Shown here piece by piece: positions 19,202-26,314 of a stretch of 64,000 bases of DNA (the stretch's first letter is position 1; each line of letters opens with the position of its first letter). The position numbers and the translations under genes were made by a program. The DNA comes from Limimaricola sp. G21655-S1 (lineage in GTDB: Bacteria > Pseudomonadota > Alphaproteobacteria > Rhodobacterales > Rhodobacteraceae), in contig NZ_JAPWGO010000017.1 in NCBI RefSeq assembly GCF_027213785.1, positions 18,623-82,622 on the forward strand, in the 5' to 3' direction. The notes beneath the pieces were generated by a model. The model did not search any database. It was given only the letters and a program-made list of their open reading frames with translations, and was not told where the DNA came from.

Positions 19202-20035
19202 TCAAAGGCGGATCGGGTCGGTCTTGGCGAGACGGTCGAAGCCCATGAGCGTGGCGACCAGCTTCGGCATCTGCGACAGCGGCACCATGTTCGGCCCGTC
19301 CGAAGGTGCGGTGTCGGGCGCTTCGTGGGTCTCGATGAACACCGCCGCGATGCCGAGGCTCGCCGCCGCGCGCGCCATCACCGGCGCGAATTCGCGCTGC
19401 CCGCCCGAAGCCCCGCCCAGGCCGCCGGGCTGCTGCACCGAATGGGTCGCGTCCATCACCACCGGGTAGCCGGTCTTCATCATCTCGGGCAGCGACCGCA
19501 TGTCGGCCACCAGCGTGTTGTAGCCGAAGGAGACGCCGCGCTCGGTCAGGAGGATACGGCGGTTGCCGGTCGAGGCGATCTTCTCCGCGACGTTGGCCAT
19601 GTCCCATGGCGCCAGGAACTGGCCCTTCTTGACGTTGATGGCAGCGCCGGTCTCGCCAGCGGCCAGGAGCAGATCGGTCTGGCGGCACAGGAAGGCCGGA
19701 ATCTGCAGGATGTCGGCCACCTCGGCCACGGGCGCGCAGTGATCGGCGCCATGGATGTCGGTCAACACCGGGCAGCCGATGGCACGCTTCACGTCGTCGA
19801 GCACGCGCAGCCCGGCCTCCATGCCGAGGCCGCGCTTGCCCGAAATCGAGGTGCGGTTGGCCTTGTCGTAGCTGCCCTTGAACACGAATTGCGCGCCGTG
19901 GGCGGCGCAGGCCTCGGCCATCTGGCCCGCGATCATCTGCGCGTGGTCCGAGGATTCGAGCTGGCAGGGTCCGGCGATCAGGGTGAGGGGGCGGTCGTTG
20001 CCGACCGTGAGTGAGCCTATCTGGATGTCGATCAT
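19202..20035 (-). CDS. kdsA: 3-deoxy-D-manno-octulosonate 8-phosphate synthase (KdsA)
   Basis: This 277-residue enzyme condenses phosphoenolpyruvate with arabinose 5-phosphate to make KDO 8-phosphate for lipopolysaccharide (and in some species capsule). The family signatures are clear: LIAGPCQLES, FKGSYDKANRTS, SGKRGLGMEAG, VLTDIHGADHCAPVAE, FLCRQTDLL, and VMDATHSVQQPGG. It lies downstream of the kpsT-kpsE pair on the same strand, separated by a remarkable G/C homopolymer hairpin. Confidence 0.97.
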   Translation of the reverse strand: MIDIQIGSLTVGNDRPLTLIAGPCQLESSDHAQMIAGQMAEACAAHGAQFVFKGSYDKANRTSISGKRGLGMEAGLRVLDDVKRAIGCPVLTDIHGADHCAPVAEVADILQIPAFLCRQTDLLLAAGETGAAINVKKGQFLAPWDMANVAEKIASTGNRRILLTERGVSFGYNTLVADMRSLPEMMKTGYPVVMDATHSVQQPGGLGGASGGQREFAPVMARAAASLGIAAVFIETHEAPDTAPSDGPNMVPLSQMPKLVATLMGFDRLAKTDPIRL

Positions 20036-20076
20036 GGGGCAGGGGCCTTTCGCATGCTGTCGGGGCCCGGTCTAGC

Positions 20077-20121
20077 GCGGCGGGGGGGGGGGGGGGCGCC
20101 CCCCCCCCCCCCCCCCGCCGC
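20077..20121. repeat. Homopolymeric G15 / C18 hairpin between kpsE and kdsA
   Basis: GCGGC is followed by 15 G (20082-20096), CG, then 18 C (20099-20116) and GCCGC, so flanks and runs form one almost perfect inverted repeat with a loop of a few bases. It lies just after the kpsE stop and about 42 bases before the kdsA ATG. It could terminate kpsE transcription, vary in length by slippage, form a G-quadruplex, or mark a hard-to-sequence join in the assembly. Confidence 0.8.
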
Positions 20122-21831
20122 TCAGCCCGACACCTGCTCGCGCAGGATCGAAACGGTGAGCGAGAGCATCAGGTAGATGCCCGAGAAGATCAGGAAGGCC
20201 AGTGCCGTGTTCTCAAGCGCCTTGGGATAGGTCGGCTCGTCCGGGGCCACAGGTTCGACCCCGAGCGACAGGTAGCGCACCTGCCGGTTGGCCTCGATCT
20301 GCGCCGCCTCCATCTGCTGCAGCGCCTGCTGCACCAGAAGCGTCTGGAAACCGTAATCCTCTTCGGCCAGCCGCAGTTCGGTATTGCGCGCGGCGAGCGA
20401 AGCGCCCTGTTCCGAGGCTTCGGTCATCTCGCGGCGCAGGTCCGAGATCAGCGCCTCGATGCCCGCGATCTGGCTTCTGAGCGAGTTCACCTGCGCCTCG
20501 TTCGGGCGGCGCACCGCGAGACGGGTCTGCAACTCCAGCTGCAATTGCTGGCGCTGGGTCTCGAGCGCCGAGATCTGCGACGTGCGCGCCGCGGTCTCGC
20601 CCACCGGGTCGATCTGCTGCACCTCCTGCTGGATCCTGAGCCAGTTGGCCAGGGCTTCGGCGCGGCGCGCCTCGGCTGTCTCGTAACTCTCTCGCGCGCC
20701 CTGCATCTGGTCGGTGCGCAGCCGAGCGGTGAGCTGGTCGACCTGTTCCTCGGCATAACCCAGAAGCGCCTCGGAAAAGCGCTGCGAGGTTTCGGGGTCG
20801 GGGGCGATCACCTCCATCTTCACGATGCCCTCGGTGGGGTCGTAGGAAATCCTCACGTGATCCTGGTAGAGATCGTAGGCGGCCTCGTTCGTGGCGGGAC
20901 GGGGCAGGCGCTGCAACGGGTCGATGGCGGGGTCGGAGAACACCTCCTTGAAGTCCTCCTCCTCGTCGAGCCGGACCATGGCCGCACGCGAGGTCAGGTA
21001 GGACTGAACGGTGATGCTGTCCTGCTGCGTCGCCATGGAGGTGCCCTGGAACAGCCCGCCCAGACCGGGGCCGGCCTGCGGTTCGGCCTGCTGGATCACG
21101 AATTCCGAGCGAGTGGCGTACATCGGGGTGGCGACCGCGAAGAAGTAGTAGCCGGCCAGCACCGTCGGCAGCAGCACGAAGAGCGCCAGCCGCAGGCACA
21201 GGAGCGCCATGCGGCGGCGGCGGCGCTTCGCGAGGTCGCGCTGGATCCGACCGATCTCGGAGGCGCGGCGCTCGGCCGAGGCGCCGGGGTCAGCCCGCTT
21301 GGTCGAGGGCAGGCTGCGATCGGGATCGGGCACGGTGGAGGGAAGCTGCACGCGGGGCGACATCCCGGTCTCATCGTCCTGCTGCCGTGGCACGACCAGC
21401 TCGATGATGTTCGAGCGCTGGAACGGATCGACACCGCGCGCGCGAAGCTGGCGCACCGCGTCGTAATCAGAGCTCACCTCCAGCCCCTGCTTCTGCGCCA
21501 CGCGCCGCGCCATGCGCAGCTGCCTGCCACTCAGCCCCTCCTGGCGGATCCGGTCGATCTCGTCCTCGACATTGGCGAAGCTTCCGCCGGACGCGGAGGC
21601 CGGCGTCGCGGGTCGGGCAGCGTTGGCCGGCCCGGCCTCGTCCTCGGCCAGCCATTGCTGAACCGGGCGCATCGCGACGGCGGTCCCGGCCTGCCTATGC
21701 CCGGCTTCGGCCTCGGCCGTGCTGGCCTCGGTGTCGGCGTCGGCGACGCCCCGGGCCGCCTCGAGCGCGGGCGGAGCGAGCGGCGCGCCTGCGCGCAGGC
21801 GGTAGCGGGTCACCCTAGGCTTGGTAGTCAT
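20122..21831 (-). CDS. Capsule polysaccharide export inner-membrane protein (KpsE-like)
   Basis: This 569-residue polysaccharide co-polymerase/export protein is proposed to link the inner-membrane ABC transporter to the outer-membrane channel. An unusually long cytoplasmic N-terminus (about 205 residues, Ala/Pro/Glu-rich) is followed by a basic stretch and membrane helix 1 (about 208-231). A long periplasmic coiled coil comes next (EVQQIDPVGETAARTSQISA and following), then a C-terminal helix (near residues 540-560). Typical KpsE proteins are nearer 380 aa, so the N-terminal extension is notable. The ATG at 21831 (MTTKPRVTRY) overlaps the ATPase gene end by 17 bases and has GGAG upstream. Confidence 0.87.
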   Translation of the reverse strand: MTTKPRVTRYRLRAGAPLAPPALEAARGVADADTEASTAEAEAGHRQAGTAVAMRPVQQWLAEDEAGPANAARPATPASASGGSFANVEDEIDRIRQEGLSGRQLRMARRVAQKQGLEVSSDYDAVRQLRARGVDPFQRSNIIELVVPRQQDDETGMSPRVQLPSTVPDPDRSLPSTKRADPGASAERRASEIGRIQRDLAKRRRRRMALLCLRLALFVLLPTVLAGYYFFAVATPMYATRSEFVIQQAEPQAGPGLGGLFQGTSMATQQDSITVQSYLTSRAAMVRLDEEEDFKEVFSDPAIDPLQRLPRPATNEAAYDLYQDHVRISYDPTEGIVKMEVIAPDPETSQRFSEALLGYAEEQVDQLTARLRTDQMQGARESYETAEARRAEALANWLRIQQEVQQIDPVGETAARTSQISALETQRQQLQLELQTRLAVRRPNEAQVNSLRSQIAGIEALISDLRREMTEASEQGASLAARNTELRLAEEDYGFQTLLVQQALQQMEAAQIEANRQVRYLSLGVEPVAPDEPTYPKALENTALAFLIFSGIYLMLSLTVSILREQVSG

Positions 21832-22468
21832 AGAGCTCCCGTGCCTCCTCGAGACTGTCGAACATGTGCAGCTGGCCGTGGCGGAGCACGGCGGCCTGCC
21901 GGGCAAAGCGTTCCAGCGTCTGCGGCTGGTGCGAGACGATCACGACCGTCGTCGTTTCCAGCCGCTCGCGCAATATCTCGCCCGCCTTGCGGTTGAACTC
22001 GGCATCCGTGGTCTGTGGCATGCCCTCGTCGATCAGGTAGATGTCGAAATCGAGCGCCAGCATCAACGAAAAGCCGAAACGCGCGCGCATGCCTTGGCTG
22101 TAGGTGCCGACGGGACGATCGAAATACTCGGCGATGCCGCAGAGCCAGCGGCAGAAGGCCTCGACGTAATCGGGATCGAGCCCGTAGAGGCGGGCGATGT
22201 AACGCGCGTTCTCCCGCGCGCTGTGACGCGGCACCACGCCCCCCATGAAGCCGAGCGGAAAGGAAATCCGGGAACTGCGGATGATCCGCCCCTCATCGGG
22301 CTTTTCCAGCCCGGCCATCATGTTGATCAGCGTCGTCTTGCCGGTGCCGTTCGGCGCCAGAATCCCGAGCGAACGGCCGAGCTCGACCCGGAACGAGGCC
22401 CGGTCGAGGATCACCTTGCGGCGTTTGCCGGTCCAGAAGGACTTGCTGACCTCATCGAATTCGAGCAT
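21815..22468 (-). CDS. Capsule polysaccharide ABC transporter ATP-binding protein (KpsT-like)
   Basis: This 217-residue ATPase belongs to the group that exports capsule polysaccharide. Walker A reads APNGTGKTT with Ala in the first position, the switch region YSQGMRARFGFSLML is typical of KpsT rather than of drug exporters, and Walker B is DIYLIDEGMP. The cognate permease KpsM is not adjacent on either side; it must lie elsewhere. The gene overlaps kpsE by 17 bases. ATG 22468 (MLEFDEVSKSF) is chosen because family similarity starts there; the frame remains open 13 codons further. Confidence 0.88.
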   Translation of the reverse strand: MLEFDEVSKSFWTGKRRKVILDRASFRVELGRSLGILAPNGTGKTTLINMMAGLEKPDEGRIIRSSRISFPLGFMGGVVPRHSARENARYIARLYGLDPDYVEAFCRWLCGIAEYFDRPVGTYSQGMRARFGFSLMLALDFDIYLIDEGMPQTTDAEFNRKAGEILRERLETTTVVIVSHQPQTLERFARQAAVLRHGQLHMFDSLEEARELYDYQA

Positions 22469-22513
22469 CGGCTCCCCGTTTCTGCCCTCGTCGCCCCGTT
22501 CAACCACATAGGG

Positions 22514-22552
22514 CCGGTACCGGATGCCCTGAAGCCCTGTCTAGAAGGGCTT
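22514..22552. promoter_or_regulatory. Palindrome and short hairpin upstream of kpsT
   Basis: A perfect 10-base palindrome CCGGTACCGG (22514-22523) and a 7-bp stem AAGCCCT/AGGGCTT (22532-22538 and 22546-22552) lie in the leader region before kpsT. They may be an operator or an mRNA structure; nothing identifies the regulator. Confidence 0.35.
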
Positions 22553-22693
22553 TAAGGCGAAAGAGCGCCGAAATCCTCGCCAAACTGGGGGACTGTTTCC
22601 CGTCGGGGCCTTGCGCGTCCTTCGCCACCGCATGGACCTTCGGCTTCGGCCGCGCGTTTAGTGGCCGAACCCCCTTAGTGAAGGAGTGACGTC

Positions 22694-22768
22694 ATGCGCA
22701 AGTTCGTCAAGTATTTCGCGATCTGGAAACTCGCACGCAAGTTCCTGCGCGGCGGCCGCCGGGTCTGA
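22694..22768 (+). CDS. Predicted 24-residue basic microprotein
   Basis: The frame starts ATG CGC AAG and ends TGA, encoding 24 residues that begin MRKFVKYFAIWKLARKF and end in RGGRRV. A near-perfect Shine-Dalgarno AAGGAG lies 7 bases before the ATG. The peptide has 9 Lys/Arg and no acidic residue, with aromatic and aliphatic residues spaced to form an amphipathic helix, so it could bind membranes or nucleic acid. It sits alone between the divergent kpsT and uracil-DNA glycosylase genes. Translation is inferred from the start region only; function unknown. Confidence 0.55.
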   Translation: MRKFVKYFAIWKLARKFLRGGRRV

Positions 22769-22811
22769 TCGGGCCCTTGCGCGGGGGCCTTGGGCACATA
22801 GATGATCGGCG

Positions 22812-23399
22812 ATGGACCAGCTTCGTTCCGATCTTTCCGCCTGCCGCCTCTGCGCCGACCGCTTTGCCGCCACCGCGACGCGCCACACGCCGCGTCCGGT
22901 GGTCTGGTTTCGCCCCGGCGCCCGGCTCCTGATCGCGAGCCAGGCGCCGGGGCTTCGCGTGCACGAGGCCGGCACCCCGTTCTGGGATCGCTCCGGCACC
23001 CGTCTGCGCGACTGGCTGGGTCTCGACGAGGACGCCTTCTACGACCGAACGCGCGTGGCCATCGTGCCGATGGCCTTCTGCTTTCCCGGATATGACGCCA
23101 AGGGCTCGGACCTGCCGCCGCCGCCGGTCTGCGCGCAGGTCTGGCGCGACCGGGTGCTGTCCGAGCTGAGCGATATCCGGCTCACCGTGCTGATCGGCGG
23201 CGCGGCGATGAACTGGCATCTGGGTCGCGGGCCGGGCGTGACCGAACGGGTGCGACGCTGGCGCGAATACGGCCCCGAGCTGTTTCCCTTGCCTCATCCG
23301 TCGTGGCGCAATACCGCATGGCTCAAGCGCAACCCGTGGTTCGGCGGGGAGGTTCTCCCGGATCTGAAGGCCCGCGTGCGAGAGGTCATGGAGGACTGA
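22812..23399 (+). CDS. Uracil-DNA glycosylase family protein
   Basis: This 195-residue protein has the fold motifs of the UDG superfamily. IASQAPGLRVHEAGTPFWDR is followed by SGTRLRDWLG, equivalent to the family GxAPG...GxPF...SG..L segment, and PLPHPSWRN corresponds to the second active-site motif. The N-terminus holds CRLCADRF with a Cys-x-x-Cys pair; the complete four-Cys iron-sulfur set of family 4/5 enzymes is not obvious. It would remove uracil or a damaged base, though members of this subgroup can be divergent. The SseB-family gene starts three bases after it, suggesting one operon. Confidence 0.85.
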   Translation: MDQLRSDLSACRLCADRFAATATRHTPRPVVWFRPGARLLIASQAPGLRVHEAGTPFWDRSGTRLRDWLGLDEDAFYDRTRVAIVPMAFCFPGYDAKGSDLPPPPVCAQVWRDRVLSELSDIRLTVLIGGAAMNWHLGRGPGVTERVRRWREYGPELFPLPHPSWRNTAWLKRNPWFGGEVLPDLKARVREVMED

Positions 23400-23402
23400 C
23401 AC

Positions 23403-24182
23403 ATGGAAACCGGTCTCGACGTGGCCTCGGCCATGATGGATGCGTCGCCCGAGGATGATGCGGCGCGGCTGCGCTATTACGGGCGTCTCGCCGATGCCGA
23501 GTTGTACCTGCTGCTGGCCGAGGAGGCGGGCGACGAGAACGTGACCCCCGTGACCATCGACGAGGCCGGGCAGAGCTATGCGGTGGCCTTCGATCGCGAA
23601 GAGCGCCTGTCGGACTATGCGGGCGCGGCCGCCTTCCACGCCGCGGTGCCCGGGCGGGCGCTGGCGCAGATCCTCGGTGCGCAGGGTCTGGGTCTCGCGC
23701 TCAACCCGCGCGTGGCGGCCTCGGCACGGCTGCTGCCGCCGGAGGCGCTGGTCTGGCTGGCCGAGACGCTGACCCATGCGCCGCAACAGGCCGCCGACCG
23801 GCCGGTGGCGGTGAACCCGCCCAAGGATTTCTCGGAAAAGCTCCTGGCCGCGCTCGACGAAAAGCTGGCTTCGGCGCGCGGTCTGGCGCAAGAGGCTTGG
23901 CTGGTGCGGGTCGAATATGCCGATGGCCGCGAAGCACCGCTTCTGGCCTTCATCGATCCGGCACCGGTGGCTGAGCGCGGCCTTGCCGTTGCCGTGGGCG
24001 AGGCGCTGACCTTCTCGGGGCTGGAAGAGGGCGCGCTCGACGTGGCCTTCCTTAAGGGCGGCAGCGAAACCGCGAGGCGCATCGCCCGCGTCGGCCTGCG
24101 TCTCAAGCTGCCGCAGCCGCATGTCGCGCCGGGACCCAAGGCCCCGGGCATGGACCCGGAAAAACCGCCGCGGCTGCACTAG
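23403..24182 (+). CDS. SseB-family protein
   Basis: This 259-residue soluble protein has the SseB N-terminal domain arrangement (ARLRYYGRLADAELYLLLAEE, then DEAGQSYAVAFDREERLSDY and the segment with NPRVAASARLLPPEAL). A C-terminal domain (from about residue 135) resembles the SseB C-terminal fold. The biochemical function of the family is unknown outside the secretion-system namesake. It follows the uracil-DNA glycosylase family gene with a 3-base gap. Confidence 0.8.
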   Translation: METGLDVASAMMDASPEDDAARLRYYGRLADAELYLLLAEEAGDENVTPVTIDEAGQSYAVAFDREERLSDYAGAAAFHAAVPGRALAQILGAQGLGLALNPRVAASARLLPPEALVWLAETLTHAPQQAADRPVAVNPPKDFSEKLLAALDEKLASARGLAQEAWLVRVEYADGREAPLLAFIDPAPVAERGLAVAVGEALTFSGLEEGALDVAFLKGGSETARRIARVGLRLKLPQPHVAPGPKAPGMDPEKPPRLH

Positions 24183-24245
24183 GCTCCTTCAGGCCACTTT
24201 GTTCCAGAAATACGCAAACACGCCGCCAGCCCCGTTCGGACGGTC

Positions 24246-25172
24246 TCAATAGCCGCGTCCCCGGTCCACGAGGTGCAAGAGTGGCTCGCCCGCCTCCGAG
24301 CGCCGGATATTCTCGACGATCACCCGCGCCGCCGTGGCGGGGCGGGTGGCCGAGGCGACATGCGGCGTCACCGTGACCTGCGGATGCCGCCAGTAGCGAT
24401 GGTCCGCAGGCAGCGGCTCGATGCGGAACACGTCGAGCGTCGCATGGCCGATCCGCCCCTCGTCCAACGCCGCCAGCAAGGCCGCGTCGTCGATCAGCGG
24501 CCCGCGCCCGGGATTGATGAGCGCCGCGCCGCGCGCGGGCAGGGCAAGGCGCGTGTCATCAAGCAGGTTCTCCGTCTCGGGGGTCAGCGGCAGCAGCGTC
24601 ACCACGATCTGCGCGTCGCGCAGCGCCTGCGTCAGGCCGTCCTCACCGGACAGGCAACGCAGCCCCTCGATCTCTTTCGGCGTGCGGCTCCAACCAGTCA
24701 CCGGGAAACCCAGCCCCGCAAGCGTCTCGGCGCAGGCCCGCCCCAGCGCGCCAAGACCCAGCACGGTCACGGGACGGTCGGCGGCCAGAGGCGGCGGCGT
24801 CGGATGCCAAGCGCGCTCCGGGTTGAGGATATGCGCATCCATGCCGAGGTGATGACGCAGCACGTGACCGGACACGTATTCCACCATGCCCCGTTCGAGC
24901 CCCGCATCGACCATCCGGGTCAGCGGCTGGGTCAACGTCGCGTTGCCGACGATCCGCTCCACCCCGGCCCAGAGGCTGAGCACGGCACGGGCGCGGATGA
25001 ATGGCGTGAAGTCGCGCAGCGCGTCATTGGGCGCATAGACGATGTAATCGACCGTCTCCGGATCGGCGTCCCGCGACAGCTCCGCCTCGATGCCGGCCTC
25101 GGTAAGCCCCCGGGGCAGCAATTCGCGATAATCGGCCCAGTCCGTGTCGGGCGCGGAAAACAGAATTCTCAT
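24246..25172 (-). CDS. ghrA: Glyoxylate/hydroxypyruvate reductase A (D-2-hydroxyacid dehydrogenase)
   Basis: This 308-residue NAD(P)H-dependent reductase acts on glyoxylate and hydroxypyruvate. The Rossmann motif VLGLGALGRACAETLAGLGF sits in the middle. The catalytic residues fit the GhrA pattern: Arg in NPGRGPL, Glu/Asp in VFRIEPLPADHRYW, and His in TPHVASATRP. The ATG at 25172 (MRILFSAPDTDW) starts one base after the rodA stop, so it is the last gene of the rod-shape operon. The frame is open further upstream inside rodA and is ignored. Confidence 0.9.
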   Translation of the reverse strand: MRILFSAPDTDWADYRELLPRGLTEAGIEAELSRDADPETVDYIVYAPNDALRDFTPFIRARAVLSLWAGVERIVGNATLTQPLTRMVDAGLERGMVEYVSGHVLRHHLGMDAHILNPERAWHPTPPPLAADRPVTVLGLGALGRACAETLAGLGFPVTGWSRTPKEIEGLRCLSGEDGLTQALRDAQIVVTLLPLTPETENLLDDTRLALPARGAALINPGRGPLIDDAALLAALDEGRIGHATLDVFRIEPLPADHRYWRHPQVTVTPHVASATRPATAARVIVENIRRSEAGEPLLHLVDRGRGY

Positions 25173-25173
25173 G

Positions 25174-26313
25174 TCACCTCGGCTTGTGGACATGCGCGCT
25201 CTGCACCAGCCCGAAAGCCAGCAGCAGCACCAGCATCGCCGAGCCACCATAGCTCACCAGCGGCAGCGGCACGCCGACCACCGGGGCGAGCCCCATCACC
25301 ATCGACATGTTCACCGCGAAGAACAGGAAGAACGTCATGGTGATGCCGATCGTGAGCAGCGAGGCGAAGCGGTCGCGGTTGTTCACCGCCGACACCACGC
25401 AGAAGAAGATGATCAGCGCATAGAGCGCCAGCAGCGTCGAGGCGCCGACGAAGCCGAACTCCTCGGCCAGCGTGGTGAAGATGAAGTCGGTGTGCTTCTC
25501 GGGCAGGAAGTTGAGCCGCGACTGCGTGCCCTGCATGAAGCCGCGCCCGGTCCAGCCGCCCGAGCCCAGTGCGATCTTGGCCTGAGTGATGTGGTAGCCC
25601 GCGCCCAAGGGATCGTTCGAGGGATCGAGAAACGTGTCGATGCGGCGGTACTGGTAATCCTTGAGAAGCTGCCATGGCGTGCCCCGCGACACGAAGACGG
25701 CATAGACCGTGCCGACCCCTGCCGCGATCACGGTGGCGAAATAGGCCCAGTGGACGCCTGCCGCGAACATCACCGTTGCGCCGCCGATCAGCAAGAGCAG
25801 CGCCGTGCCGAGATCGGGCTGGGCCAGCGTCAGCAGCGTCGGGATCGAGATGAAGACGACCGGCAGCAGCACCCAGAAGATGTGCGAGGTGCGCCTGAGC
25901 GGCAGCCAGTCGTAATAGGCGGCGAGGAACATCACGAGGCTGACCTTCATCAGCTCCGAGGGCTGCAGCCGGATCGGCCCGAGGTCGATCCAGCGCTGGG
26001 CGCCCATGCCGACCTCGCCGAACATGTCCACCGCCACGAGCAATGCCAGAGAGCCGCCATAGGCCACGAGCGCCATGTTGCGCCAGAACCAGATCGGCAC
26101 CATGGCGACGACGATCATCGCCACCATGCCGACGCCGAAACGCTTCATCTGCGGCTCCATCCAGGGCCGGGGCGAACCGCCGGCGACCGAGTAGAGCATC
26201 AGGAAGCCGAAGCTGCAGACGGCGGTGATCAGCAGGATCACCGGCCAGTTGAGGTAAAGCAGCTTGCGAAAGCCCGTGGGGACGAACTTGGCGTTGGTCT
26301 CGAGGTAGCTCAT
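25174..26313 (-). CDS. rodA: Rod shape-determining protein RodA (SEDS peptidoglycan glycosyltransferase)
   Basis: This 379-residue polytopic protein has about ten helices and polymerises glycan strands for side-wall growth together with PBP2. It shows the SEDS signatures QRWIDLGPIRLQPSELMK, LAQPDLGTALLL, ALGSGGWTGRGF, FLPEKHTDFIFTTLAEEFG and the C-terminal VGVPLPLVSYGGSAML. The start is one base after the mrdA stop. Confidence 0.96.
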   Translation of the reverse strand: MSYLETNAKFVPTGFRKLLYLNWPVILLITAVCSFGFLMLYSVAGGSPRPWMEPQMKRFGVGMVAMIVVAMVPIWFWRNMALVAYGGSLALLVAVDMFGEVGMGAQRWIDLGPIRLQPSELMKVSLVMFLAAYYDWLPLRRTSHIFWVLLPVVFISIPTLLTLAQPDLGTALLLLIGGATVMFAAGVHWAYFATVIAAGVGTVYAVFVSRGTPWQLLKDYQYRRIDTFLDPSNDPLGAGYHITQAKIALGSGGWTGRGFMQGTQSRLNFLPEKHTDFIFTTLAEEFGFVGASTLLALYALIIFFCVVSAVNNRDRFASLLTIGITMTFFLFFAVNMSMVMGLAPVVGVPLPLVSYGGSAMLVLLLAFGLVQSAHVHKPR

Positions 26314-26314
26314 C

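Noticed and set aside
20011..21996. Long plus-strand frame opposite kpsE
   Set aside because: Shadow of the kpsE gene and the homopolymer hairpin; composition is Arg/Gly/Leu-rich without domain.
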